DNA of 64,000 nt, taken from contig NZ_QICI01000107.1 of the NCBI RefSeq assembly GCF_004119445.1, positions 41,513 through 105,512 on the forward strand, written 5' to 3'. The notes under the pieces were generated by a model, which searched no databases, was not told where the DNA came from, and saw only the letters and a program-made list of their open reading frames with translations. Made by a program: the position numbers and the translations under genes. This stretch comes from Chryseobacterium sp. CH21 (GTDB taxonomy: Bacteria; Bacteroidota; Bacteroidia; Flavobacteriales; Weeksellaceae). Each line of letters begins with the position of its first letter. Position 1 is the stretch's first letter. Below, one piece after another: positions 55,854-64,000 of the stretch.

Positions 55854-56960
55854 TTAGCTGTGGTTAAACTGCTTACTAAAACCAGGCGGAAAGACTTGTT
55901 GTAATAAAGAAATTTCCTTTTTTAAATTCATCATTCTTTGCAAAAATGGCGTCTTTAGCTGTAAATCCTCTTGCCTCTGTTCGGAAACCACATTTTTAAA
56001 AATTGCATAATCTACATTGAGAGAATATCCGAAAGTCTGAAAGCCATTAGGAGTTCCGGTATTGATAATCACTCCGTTTTTATCATTGTAATACTCCAAT
56101 CTCCCTGCCAGTGCCCATTTGTTGTCTAATTGATATTTCATAAGAACATTCGGGCTGTACCAGATATTATACTGCTCACTTCCTTTTGATTTCTGCTCTG
56201 CTCCGATATCAAATCCCAATACCGCAGAAAACTGTTCCGTCAGCTGAAAGCTTCCATATAAATCATGAAAATAACGCATTTTTTTATCTTCTTTTGCTTT
56301 GTCATTCCCAATAAATGAGCTGCTGTTCAGAGTAATTTTATCATTGGGTTTATACGTCACCTGATGCCCGAAGGATATACTTTGATTTCCTTCTGCTTTA
56401 GCAATTCTTTGCCATCCATTCAGTACTAATCCGCTTAAAAACCATTTCCCATTATCTGAAGTGTAAGAAATTTTGGCTCCTGTTTCAAAATAGGGAGAAT
56501 TTTCTGCTGCAAAACTTCGGGTAAGGTTGATGTTATCCTTTCCTATAGCACTTTCCCAACCAATATGAGAAGGCATAATCCCTGCATCAATCCATAGGTT
56601 TTTATTTTTTGATATTCTGATCCCAATATTAGCTTCATTTACATAGCGTAAAGCATTTTGTTCAGCAGCCATATTATCCTGGGCATAAGTTCCGGCCATT
56701 AAAGCGACATTGGCACGGAGATTTTCACTCTGGTAATTGGCTTTTACCAATCCCAGATTAAGATTCATTTCATTGTGTCTGTTATATGAGTATAAAAAAT
56801 TCTGACGCATATGGTTGCCCGGCTCATTAAAATCATAGGTATAAAAGAGTTCTGCATAAGCGGAAAATGTCACTTTATTTCCTGTTTTCAATGAATCTGA
56901 TGATTGGGCTTTTGAGAAAAACATTCCCAATACGGCTCCTATAACTAAATATTTTTTCAC
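55854..56960 (-). CDS. Outer-membrane porin of the kdp operon
   Basis: 368 residues with signal peptide MKKYLVIGAVLGMFFSKAQ, then alternating amphipathic strands (VTFSAYAELFYTYDF, LRANVALMAGTYAQ, WFLSGLVLNGWQRI, YSLNVDYAIFKNV) typical of a beta-barrel of the OmpL/BBP2-like porin type. Its place between kdpC and kdpD suggests an outer-membrane channel that admits potassium when the Kdp pump is induced. The role is inferred from operon context. The C-terminal part (LQRMMNLKKEISLLQQV) may be helical. Confidence 0.8.
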   Translation of the reverse strand: MKKYLVIGAVLGMFFSKAQSSDSLKTGNKVTFSAYAELFYTYDFNEPGNHMRQNFLYSYNRHNEMNLNLGLVKANYQSENLRANVALMAGTYAQDNMAAEQNALRYVNEANIGIRISKNKNLWIDAGIMPSHIGWESAIGKDNINLTRSFAAENSPYFETGAKISYTSDNGKWFLSGLVLNGWQRIAKAEGNQSISFGHQVTYKPNDKITLNSSSFIGNDKAKEDKKMRYFHDLYGSFQLTEQFSAVLGFDIGAEQKSKGSEQYNIWYSPNVLMKYQLDNKWALAGRLEYYNDKNGVIINTGTPNGFQTFGYSLNVDYAIFKNVVSEQRQEDLQLKTPFLQRMMNLKKEISLLQQVFPPGFSKQFNHS

Positions 56961-57132
56961 GTTATTTTTATATTATTTAAGAGTATAAGAAGAATTTAGC
57001 TATTAAGAAAAGGTAAGGATTTACCAGCGAATTATAAATGAGAAATATTTTGAAATCGTAGATTTTTTTAATGTAGCTCCTTCAATCATCTTAATGGCTT
57101 CAATTCTTCTTTTTATCATTGTATGAATTGAA

Positions 57133-57690
57133 TTATTTTAACTGATCCAAAGCAATATTAAGCTTCAGAACATTTACTTTTGAGGGTCCGAAAAGTCCTA
57201 AAAACGGCTTTTCAGTTTGGTTATTAATTAAGCTTTTGATTTGCTCCTCTGAGATATTTCTCACTTTTGAAATTCTCTTTGCCTGGTACAAAGCTCCTTC
57301 TTCAGAAATATCCGGATCCAGCCCGCTTCCGCTTGCTGTGACCAATTCTACAGGTACTTTGGTATTTCCCATTTCAGGATTATCCATTTTCAAAGTGTCA
57401 ATTCTTTTCTGTACGATTTCCAGATATTCTTTGTTGCTTGGACCTTTGTTGCTCCCACCACTTCCAGCTGCATTATAATTGACAGAGGAAGGACGGCCAT
57501 GAAAGTATTTTTCAGATTTAAACTCCTGCCCGATATTGGCATACAACTTCTGACCTTTATTGTAGACAATTTCTCCGTTTCCTTTGTTAGGAAGTATTTT
57601 AGAACCTGCGTATACCACTGCCAGATAAATACCTGTAACGACCAACATTACAAGAGTTAATCTGAATGCTGAAACAATATGATTTTTCAT
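57133..57690 (-). CDS. kdpC: Potassium-transporting ATPase subunit C
   Basis: 185 residues with one N-terminal transmembrane helix (LTLVMLVVTGIYLAVVYAGS) and a periplasmic domain. Family marks are FHGRPSSVNYNAAGSGGSN, VPVELVTASGSGLDPDIS and LFGPSKVNVLKLNIALD. It stabilises the KdpA-KdpB complex. It begins 10 bp after the kdpB stop. Confidence 0.95.
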   Translation of the reverse strand: MKNHIVSAFRLTLVMLVVTGIYLAVVYAGSKILPNKGNGEIVYNKGQKLYANIGQEFKSEKYFHGRPSSVNYNAAGSGGSNKGPSNKEYLEIVQKRIDTLKMDNPEMGNTKVPVELVTASGSGLDPDISEEGALYQAKRISKVRNISEEQIKSLINNQTEKPFLGLFGPSKVNVLKLNIALDQLK

Positions 57691-57700
57691 TTTTTTAATT

Positions 57701-59740
57701 TTAATAGAATAAACTGATTACCATATCTATGATTTTGATTCCAATAAACGGAACGATTACTCCACCTAAGCCATAGATCAAAAGGTTTCTTCTTAATAAT
57801 GCACTTGCACCAATCGGTTTGTAAGCCACACCTTTCAATGCCAGAGGAATCAGAAACGGAATGATGACCGCATTGAAAATAACTGCTGATAATATGGCTG
57901 TTTCAGGGCTGTGAAGGTTCATGATATTCAGCTTCTGAAGAGAAGGAATAAAAGTGATAAACAATGCCGGAATAATAGCAAAATATTTCGCCACGTCATT
58001 CGCAATACTGAAAGTCGTCAATGTTCCTCTTGTCATCAGCAATTGCTTTCCGATTTCCACAATCTCTATCAGTTTAGTCGGGTCATTATCAAGGTCTACC
58101 ATGTTTCCGGCTTCTTTGGCTGCCTGCGTTCCGCTGTTCATTGCGACCCCTACATCAGCTTGTGCCAGTGCCGGAGCATCGTTGGTACCGTCTCCCATCA
58201 TGGCTACCAGTTTACCTTCCTGTTGTTCCTTTTTGATGTAATTCATCTTGTCTTCAGGCTTAGCTTCGGCAATAAAGTCATCTACTCCGGCTTTTTCTGC
58301 AATGAATTTTGCGGTCAAAGGGTTGTCTCCGGTTACCATTACCGTTTTCACCCCCATCTTTCTCAGTCTCTGGAAACGTTCCTGAATTCCAGTTTTAATG
58401 ATGTCCTGAAGTTCAATAACGCCCCATACTTTTTCATTAACGGCAACTACCAAAGGTGTTCCTCCGTTTTCAGAAATTTTGGTTACCGCATCCTGGGTTT
58501 CCTGTGGGAAGATATTTCCGGCTTTTTCAGTCAGTTTTTTTATCGTATCATAAGCTCCTTTACGGATTCTTGTTTCATCAAAATCAATTCCTGAAGTTCT
58601 GGTTTCCGCAGTAAAATCAATATAAGTAGGATTAGCTACCAATAAATCTTCAGGTTTCAAAGCACTCAGTTCGATGATGGATTTTCCTTCCGGTGTTTCA
58701 TCCGCTACAGAGCTTAACGCTGATGCTTTAATAAATTCTTCAAGCTGAATTCCATTGGCAGGGTGAAATTGTGTTGCCTTACGGTTTCCAATGGTAATTG
58801 TTCCTGTTTTATCAAGCAGCAAAACATCAATATCTCCTGCTGTTTCCACTGCTTTTCCGCTTTTGGTAATCACATTTGCTCTTAATGCTCTGTCCATCCC
58901 CGCAATCCCGATTGCAGAAAGCAGCCCCCCGATGGTTGTCGGAATAAGACAAACGAAAAGAGATATAAATGCCGCTATGGTAATCGGAGTCTGCGCGTAG
59001 TCTGCAAAAGGCTTTAAAGTGAGGGTAACAATAATAAATGTAAGCGTGAATCCTGCTAAAAGTATAGTTAATGCGATTTCGTTGGGTGTTTTCTGTCTTG
59101 ATGCTCCTTCTACAAGGGCAATCATTTTATCTAGAAAGGATTCTCCGGGTTTTGTAGTTACTTTTACTTTAATTCTGTCTGAAAGTACTTTTGTCCCTCC
59201 GGTTACAGAACTTTTATCACCTCCGGCTTCACGAATCACCGGAGCACTTTCTCCGGTAATAGCAGACTCATCAATGGTAGCAAGACCTTCAATAATCTCC
59301 CCATCCATCGGAATCTGATCTCCGGCTTCACAAAGGAAAATATCGCCTAAAGTCATTTCAGCAGACATTTTCAGTCTTGTTTCTACCTGAAATCCCGGTT
59401 TATTATCTAGCACTAATTTGGCCGGCGTCTCTTCCCTTGTTTTTCTAAGGGTGTCTGCCTGTGCTTTTCCTCTTGCCTCTGCAATAGCTTCTGCAAAATT
59501 GGCAAACAGAACGGTGAAAAATAAAATAATAAATACTAAAAAGTTATAGGAAAAGCTTCCCTGTGATTGATCACCAGTAAGACTGAACATGCTTACGATA
59601 AACATGACAATGGTTCCGATCTCCACCAGGAACATTACTGGATTTTTAAACATAATTTTCGGATTTAGTTTTACGAAGGACTGTTTAATTGCTTCGTTGA
59701 CCAAATCTCTTTGAAATAATGTTTGTGACTGATTTTTCAT
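57701..59740 (-). CDS. kdpB: Potassium-transporting ATPase subunit B
   Basis: 679 residues from the ATG at 59740 (a frame 11 codons longer is rejected). A P-type ATPase with TGESAPV (actuator loop), the phosphorylated aspartate in LLLDKTGTITIGN, and the hinge MMGDGTNDAPALAQADVG. Several membrane segments surround these. It hydrolyses ATP to drive potassium uptake through KdpA. It lies in order A-B-C as usual, with 175 bp between kdpA and kdpB that hold no visible gene. Confidence 0.96.
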   Translation of the reverse strand: MKNQSQTLFQRDLVNEAIKQSFVKLNPKIMFKNPVMFLVEIGTIVMFIVSMFSLTGDQSQGSFSYNFLVFIILFFTVLFANFAEAIAEARGKAQADTLRKTREETPAKLVLDNKPGFQVETRLKMSAEMTLGDIFLCEAGDQIPMDGEIIEGLATIDESAITGESAPVIREAGGDKSSVTGGTKVLSDRIKVKVTTKPGESFLDKMIALVEGASRQKTPNEIALTILLAGFTLTFIIVTLTLKPFADYAQTPITIAAFISLFVCLIPTTIGGLLSAIGIAGMDRALRANVITKSGKAVETAGDIDVLLLDKTGTITIGNRKATQFHPANGIQLEEFIKASALSSVADETPEGKSIIELSALKPEDLLVANPTYIDFTAETRTSGIDFDETRIRKGAYDTIKKLTEKAGNIFPQETQDAVTKISENGGTPLVVAVNEKVWGVIELQDIIKTGIQERFQRLRKMGVKTVMVTGDNPLTAKFIAEKAGVDDFIAEAKPEDKMNYIKKEQQEGKLVAMMGDGTNDAPALAQADVGVAMNSGTQAAKEAGNMVDLDNDPTKLIEIVEIGKQLLMTRGTLTTFSIANDVAKYFAIIPALFITFIPSLQKLNIMNLHSPETAILSAVIFNAVIIPFLIPLALKGVAYKPIGASALLRRNLLIYGLGGVIVPFIGIKIIDMVISLFY

Positions 59741-59915
59741 TTTTTTGAAAGAGTTTATATCATTGTAAATCAATAGTAACCATCAAGGTCTGCGAAATGA
59801 TAAGGATTGAGATGGATAATATAAGTGAACGTTTCAGTAAGTGTCAGACTAGCTTCCTCACACTTTTCAGCTCCCTTAATGGTTGAATATTGATTCTAAT
59901 TTTTAATGTTCACAT

Positions 59916-61610
59916 TTATTTAGAGAAATACTCAATCTGCTCTGCGATAGGCCCTAAAGTCAGTGCAGGGAAGAAAGACAGTGCTGCAATCAGTAGAATT
60001 ACCGCCAGAGTCATAAATCCGAAAGTAGCTGTATCTGTTTTCAGCGTTCCTGAACTTTCAGGGATATATTTTTTCTGAGCTAATAAGCCTGCGATCGCTA
60101 CCGGTCCTATAATCGGGATGAATCTTGAGAGTAACAGTACAATTCCTGTTGAGATATTCCACCAAGGGGTATTATCTCCAAGTCCTTCGAATCCGGAACC
60201 GTTATTTGCTGCAGAAGAAGTAAACTCGTAGAGCATTTCACTGAAACCATGGAAACCTGGGTTGTTCAATGTCTTTGCTCCAAATTCTGGTAGATAAGCT
60301 GTTAAAGCTGTTCCTGCAAGAATTAAGAAAGGATGGAATAAAGCCACAATCATAGCGATCTTCATTTCTTTGGCTTCAATCTTTTTACCCATAAATTCCG
60401 GGGTTCGTCCTACCATCAATCCACTTATGAATACTGCCAGAATGATAAAGATGAAATAGTTCAGAATTCCGACTCCACAGCCTCCGTAGAAGCAGTTGAT
60501 CATCATGGCAAGCAATTCATTCATCCCCGAAAGAGGCATTGTACTGTCATGCATGGCATTTACAGAACCTGTAGAAATCACCGTTGTGGCAATACTCCAA
60601 TATCCTGATGCAGCGCTTCCAAAGCGGATTTCCTTTCCTTCCATTGCTCCCAGACTGCTATCTGTTCCCATTTGAGTAATCAGAGGATTTCCACCCGTTT
60701 CATTCACAACATTCGGAATAGTAAGAGCGAGAAAACCAACTGTCATTACCGTAAAGATAACCCATGACAACTTTCTTTTATTCAGATAAAAACCCAGTGC
60801 AAATACCAATGCAAACGGAATGATCATCTGAGTGATCATCTCTGTCATATTGGTCATATAATTAGGATTTTCAAGAGGATGTGCTGAATTCGCTCCGAAA
60901 AAGCCACCACCATTAGTACCCAAATGTTTGATTGCAACAAATGCAGATACCGAACCTCTAGAAACATCAGCCTTCTGGCCTTCCAGTGTTATGATGTGAT
61001 CTTTTCCTTCGAAAGTCATTGGACTTCCGTTGATAGATAGAATTAAAGCAACAATTACGCTTATAGGAACCAGAATTCTGATCACCGATTTGGTAAAAAA
61101 GTCATAAAAATTACCAAGTTCAGTACTGGTTTTTTCTTTAAAAGCTTTGAAAAGAACAGCCATAGCCGCCATTCCCGTTGCAGCTGTTACAAACTGTAAA
61201 AACATCAGATAAAGCTGGCTCAGATAGCTTACTCCTGTTTCTCCTGAATAGTGCTGCAAATTACAGTTGACTAAGAAGGAAATGGTTGTATTAAAAGCCA
61301 GATCGGGTGACATATTCGGATTCCCATCAGGATTTAAAGGAAGCCAGGCCTGATTCAAAAGAAGAAGAAAACCAATGATGAACCAAACCAGATTAATCGC
61401 CAGCATGGCATACATGTTTTGTTTCCAATTCATCTGGCGGGTAGGATTAATTCCCGCTATTTTATAAATTAACTTTTCAATGGGTTCAAACACCGGATCC
61501 AGAAAAGTTTTTTGGTATCCGTAGACATTAGCTATATATTTCCCTAAAAATATTCCGATAACTAATGTAATAGCAAACATTGCTATAATGCCTAAAATTT
61601 CTGTATTCAT
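59916..61610 (-). CDS. kdpA: Potassium-transporting ATPase subunit A
   Basis: 564 residues from the ATG at 61610. A polytopic membrane channel subunit with the repeated selectivity-filter-like loops seen in TTISFLVNCNLQHYSGE, KHLGTNGGGFFGANSAHPLENP, INCFYGGCGVG and FTSSAANNGSGFEGLGDNTPWWN. It binds and conducts potassium, pumped by KdpB. The start follows kdpF by 6 bp. Confidence 0.96.
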   Translation of the reverse strand: MNTEILGIIAMFAITLVIGIFLGKYIANVYGYQKTFLDPVFEPIEKLIYKIAGINPTRQMNWKQNMYAMLAINLVWFIIGFLLLLNQAWLPLNPDGNPNMSPDLAFNTTISFLVNCNLQHYSGETGVSYLSQLYLMFLQFVTAATGMAAMAVLFKAFKEKTSTELGNFYDFFTKSVIRILVPISVIVALILSINGSPMTFEGKDHIITLEGQKADVSRGSVSAFVAIKHLGTNGGGFFGANSAHPLENPNYMTNMTEMITQMIIPFALVFALGFYLNKRKLSWVIFTVMTVGFLALTIPNVVNETGGNPLITQMGTDSSLGAMEGKEIRFGSAASGYWSIATTVISTGSVNAMHDSTMPLSGMNELLAMMINCFYGGCGVGILNYFIFIILAVFISGLMVGRTPEFMGKKIEAKEMKIAMIVALFHPFLILAGTALTAYLPEFGAKTLNNPGFHGFSEMLYEFTSSAANNGSGFEGLGDNTPWWNISTGIVLLLSRFIPIIGPVAIAGLLAQKKYIPESSGTLKTDTATFGFMTLAVILLIAALSFFPALTLGPIAEQIEYFSK

Positions 61611-61616
61611 GACCAA

Positions 61617-61694
61617 TTAAAATTTCTCGGGTTTAATTAAAACATAACAGATATACACAAAGGCAAGTATTGAGAGGAAAAATAAACTCCACAT
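61617..61694 (-). CDS. kdpF: KdpF-like micro-protein
   Basis: 25 residues (MWSLFFLSILAFVYICYVLI, then KPEKF), a single transmembrane helix with the KPE(K)F C-terminus typical of KdpF, which stabilises the Kdp complex. It lies directly before kdpA with a 6-bp gap. It is too short for standard gene finders. Confidence 0.85.
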   Translation of the reverse strand: MWSLFFLSILAFVYICYVLIKPEKF

Positions 61695-61697
61695 AAT

Positions 61698-61781
61698 TTA
61701 TATTCTATCAAAAAATTCAACTGATTTATATAAAAGCCAAAATAGTACTGCAAAAAGCAGCATTAAACTTACAAGCATCAT
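61698..61781 (-). CDS. Hydrophobic micro-ORF upstream of kdpF
   Basis: 27 residues (MMLVSLMLLFAVLFWLLYKS, then VEFFDRI), a predicted single transmembrane helix with a charged tail. Its ATG overlaps the TGA of the preceding micro-ORF (ATGA) and its stop lies 3 bp before kdpF, so it could be translationally coupled. I know of no named family; it may be an accessory Kdp subunit. Confidence 0.6.
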   Translation of the reverse strand: MMLVSLMLLFAVLFWLLYKSVEFFDRI

Positions 61782-61885
61782 ATCTTGATCATTAAGGTTA
61801 AAAGAGTCAATAATACATACGATACAATCAGCAGACTAAAAGTAGAATGCTCCCGTTTTTTAAACGTTTTTCTTGAAATTGTCAT
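61778..61885 (-). CDS. First micro-ORF of the kdp operon
   Basis: 35 residues: a basic N-terminus (MTISRKTFKKREHS) followed by one hydrophobic helix (TFSLLIVSYVLLTLLTLMIK). The basic-then-hydrophobic order suggests a small inner-membrane protein with the N-terminus inside. It overlaps the next micro-ORF by 4 bp. It is the first frame of the transcript after the terminator of the regulator gene. No family recognised. Confidence 0.55.
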   Translation of the reverse strand: MTISRKTFKKREHSTFSLLIVSYVLLTLLTLMIKI

Positions 61886-62004
61886 TTTTAAATATTTTAT
61901 TCAGGTACTATATGCCAAAAGAAAGTCCATTTAAAAAAATAAACAATTAAAAAACTGATTTACAACAAGTTAAATCCAATTACTAATTGTTATAAAACGA
62001 GAAA

Positions 62005-62025
62005 AGCCTATCAAAATGATAGGCT
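62005..62025 (-). terminator. Terminator of the regulator gene
   Basis: AGCCTATC-AAAAT-GATAGGCT, with TTTTC following on the minus strand. It separates the regulator transcript from the kdp structural genes, so those need their own promoter. Confidence 0.8.
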
Positions 62026-62047
62026 CATTATTAAAATGATAAAGGGT

Positions 62048-63370
62048 TTATTTTAATCCATATTCTTCCAGTTTACGGTACAGCGTGGCAATACCAATCT
62101 CAAGTAAGCGGGCTGCTTCTGCTTTATTTCCTTTTGTATACTGTAAGACTTTTTGGATATGTATTTTTTCCAGTGAGCGCATGCTTAAAGAATCACTTTC
62201 CGGAACTGTTTTTTCAGAATAATGAGGAAGACTTTCCGCATCAAGGACATTGTTATCCATTAAAATCAAACTTCGCTCTACTGCATTTCTCAGCTCACGG
62301 ATATTTCCTTTCCAGTCATTTTTCTCTAAAACTTTATAATAATCCGGATCAACCTGTACAGCTGACAAGTGAAGTTTATGTGAAAAAATATCTATAAAGT
62401 GTTTCGCAATTGCTTTCAAATCTTCTTTTCGATCTCGTAAAGCAGGAAGAGTGATCTCAAATACATTTAGTCTGAAGTAAAGATCTTCTCTGAAATGACC
62501 TTGTTTTATTTCTTCCACAAGATCCCTGTTGGTAGCCGCAATTAATCTGAAATCAGATCTTGAGACCTTTGTTTCCCCCATTTTGATAAACTCCCTCGTT
62601 TCCAAAACTCTCAGGAGCTTTGCCTGAAGTTCAATCGGCATCTCACCAATTTCATCCAGAAACAGAGTACCTCCGTTAGCTTCTTCAATCAATCCTTTTT
62701 TATCTTTCAGAGCACCCGTAAAAGCGCCTTGTTTATGACCAAAAAGTTCGCTCTCCAGAATCTCTTTACTGAATGCAGAACAATTGATGGCCACAAAGCT
62801 GCTTTTATTTCTGTCACTTCCTTCATGAATAGCACTTGCAAAGACTTCTTTTCCTGTTCCTGTCTCACCGGTAAGAAGAACAGCTGCATCAGTTAAAGCT
62901 ACTTTCTCAGCAAGCTTTTTAGCCTGCAAAATTAAAGGTGATTTACCAATAATCTGATCAAAACCTTTCGTTACAGTCTGGAGAACAATTCTTGATTTGT
63001 TATCTTTTACCTTATCCAGAGCTTTATATACCAACGGAATTATTTTCTCATTATCATCTCCTTTCACAAGATAATCATAAGCCCCATTCTTCATGGCCTG
63101 CACAGCATCTGTAATATTCCCGAATGCCGTCATCAGGATAATCTCCAGCTGTGGATATTTGGTTTTAATTGACTTCACCAAATCTACTCCAAAAGCATCA
63201 GGAAGACGGACATCGCTCAAAACAACATCAAATTCATATTGCTCCAGCATCGTCATTGCTGAACGTGCTGTAGAAGCTTCTTTTACATTAAAATTTTCTT
63301 GGGAGAGGATCATTCCTAAGAGTTTAAGGAGTTTGATCTCATCATCGATGATCAGAATATTTCCTGACAT
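62048..63370 (-). CDS. Sigma-54 dependent response regulator (NtrC type), kdp-linked
   Basis: 440 residues. Receiver domain with the acidic pocket IIDDE and phosphorylated D53 in LSDVRLPD; AAA+ domain with Walker A GETGTGKE, the sigma-54 contact loop GAFTGA, Walker B GGTLFLDEIGE, and RLNVFEITLPALRDR; C-terminal Fis-type HTH (NKAEAARLLEIGIATLYRKLEEYGLK spread over the last helices). It activates sigma-54 promoters when phosphorylated, presumably by the kinase at 52988, and is likely the regulator of kdp. E. coli uses the unrelated OmpR-type KdpE instead. It has its own -7 box and terminator. Confidence 0.94.
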   Translation of the reverse strand: MSGNILIIDDEIKLLKLLGMILSQENFNVKEASTARSAMTMLEQYEFDVVLSDVRLPDAFGVDLVKSIKTKYPQLEIILMTAFGNITDAVQAMKNGAYDYLVKGDDNEKIIPLVYKALDKVKDNKSRIVLQTVTKGFDQIIGKSPLILQAKKLAEKVALTDAAVLLTGETGTGKEVFASAIHEGSDRNKSSFVAINCSAFSKEILESELFGHKQGAFTGALKDKKGLIEEANGGTLFLDEIGEMPIELQAKLLRVLETREFIKMGETKVSRSDFRLIAATNRDLVEEIKQGHFREDLYFRLNVFEITLPALRDRKEDLKAIAKHFIDIFSHKLHLSAVQVDPDYYKVLEKNDWKGNIRELRNAVERSLILMDNNVLDAESLPHYSEKTVPESDSLSMRSLEKIHIQKVLQYTKGNKAEAARLLEIGIATLYRKLEEYGLK

Positions 63371-63395
63371 TATAATTATTTTTGGAAAACTAGTA

Positions 63396-63403
63396 CAAAC
63401 TTA
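63396..63403 (-). promoter_or_regulatory. -7 box of the regulator gene
   Basis: CAAACTTA on the plus strand reads TAAGTTTG, matching TAnnTTTG, 26 bp before the ATG. No -33 box is visible. Confidence 0.45.
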
Positions 63404-63866
63404 TTGAATTTATTCGAGTAAAATAGAGTTACGGAAGGAAATAGTTTTTGAAAAGCTGATGGTGATTGATAGTCCTAGTTATGAGTTTATAGTTTCGGGG
63501 GTTAGAAATACAGATCTATTGAGAGCTTTAAAATCCTTATCCCTACAGAATGGATAATATTATAGCAATAGTCCCCTGTTTCCAATGTGTCATTCCGCAG
63601 GAATCCAGATCTATTTATGAGAGTTTTAGAGGATGCAAAATGACAGAATAATGTATAAGGTTTTTAGCTCCTGGTATTAGCAGTATCATGCTGAGCTAAG
63701 TCGAAGCATTTTAGGCGATGAATAACCTTTCTCCTATGTAATTGTATGGAAGAATTTTGTTTAGACTCCTATGGAGTGACAATATTGTGGGGTAGAGGAT
63801 AAGAATAGATGATGGAGGATGGGTTTGTTTTGTCTCTTTTTGTTTTGTTTGGTATAGGTACAAAAC
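63404..63866. repeat. Intergenic region made of dispersed repeat words
   Basis: About 460 bp without a gene. It contains TGTCATTCCGCAGGAATC (63588-63605), CATGCTGAGCTAAGTCGAAG (from 63687) and AGACTCCTATGGAGTGACAA (63763-63782), words that look like pieces of dispersed non-coding repeats. CATTCCGCAGGAATC and ACTCCTATGGAGT are each self-complementary. Confidence 0.45.
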
Positions 63867-63901
63867 AAAAAAATCCTTTATCTGATGATAAAGGATTTTT
63901 T
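63867..63901 (-). terminator. Terminator of the rRNA operon
   Basis: AAAAATCCTTTATC-TGAT-GATAAAGGATTTTT is a strong symmetric hairpin 15 bp beyond the 5S rRNA 3' end. Confidence 0.88.
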
Positions 63902-63916
63902 AAAATAAAATAAAAA

Positions 63917-64000
<84 letters not shown>

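Noticed and set aside
61886..61915. Sigma-54 promoter TTGGCATATAGTACCTGA on the minus strand before the kdp micro-ORFs
   Set aside because: The -24 part (TGGCA) fits, but the -12 part (ACCTG) does not match TTGC, so the site is not called although the regulator type makes one likely nearby.

Overview
The window looks like chromosomal DNA of a Bacteroidota flavobacterium of the Chryseobacterium/Weeksellaceae type. The evidence is the low G+C, TAnnTTTG-type -7 promoter boxes, type IX secretion (T9SS) sorting domains, SusC/SusD and Oar-like TonB receptors, the split KdpD sensor, and several short dispersed palindromes that look like those of this group. The identification is from protein and motif style only; no database search was possible.

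Layout. 1-2.6 kb: end of a surface-polysaccharide cluster (flippase and two glycosyltransferases). 2.7-5.2 kb: aspartate ammonia-lyase and a lipoprotein amidase. 5.3-6.1 kb: tRNA-Ser, tRNA-Pro and tRNA-Arg, followed by a ~0.4 kb GIY-YIG nuclease element that duplicates the 3' part of tRNA-Arg and its terminator. 6.9-16.7 kb: a cobalamin riboswitch upstream of an eight-gene run that takes isobutyryl-CoA (from valine) through methylmalonate semialdehyde and propionyl-CoA to pyruvate and succinate by the methylcitrate cycle. That route needs no B12, so riboswitch repression by B12 makes physiological sense. 16.8-18.3 kb: a broken e(P4)-type acid phosphatase and a secreted thermonuclease. 18.3-31.6 kb: a polymorphic-toxin locus with a T9SS-anchored partner, a 3444-residue SpvB/TcdB/RHS protein, a candidate immunity gene, and a displaced toxin tail with its own candidate immunity gene between 156-bp direct repeats. 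32.1 kb: a second tRNA-Pro/tRNA-Arg pair without the GIY-YIG insertion. 32.4-38.3 kb: subtilisin-like protease, SH3-like protein, PrmA and an SDR. 38.6-49.2 kb: calcineurin-like phosphoesterase, SusD, a broken SusC, a glycerophosphodiester phosphodiesterase and an Oar-like TonB receptor, possibly for phosphodiester scavenging. 49.5-52.9 kb: LigA and small unknowns. 53.0-63.4 kb: a potassium (Kdp) system with a sigma-54 type regulator, kdpF, kdpA, kdpB, kdpC, a porin, a split KdpD and a separate histidine kinase, plus two micro-ORFs upstream of kdpF. 63.9 kb: the 3' end of a 5S rRNA gene running off the right edge.

Several genes are interrupted by one-base indels, mostly one base short in A/T homopolymers. 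Much of this is probably sequencing or assembly error rather than gene decay. The SusC gene, with a frameshift and an in-frame stop, is the best candidate for true decay.

The two most interesting signals are the riboswitch-headed valine/propionate operon and the GIY-YIG element nested in tRNA-Arg. The toxin-tip displacement at the RHS locus is third.
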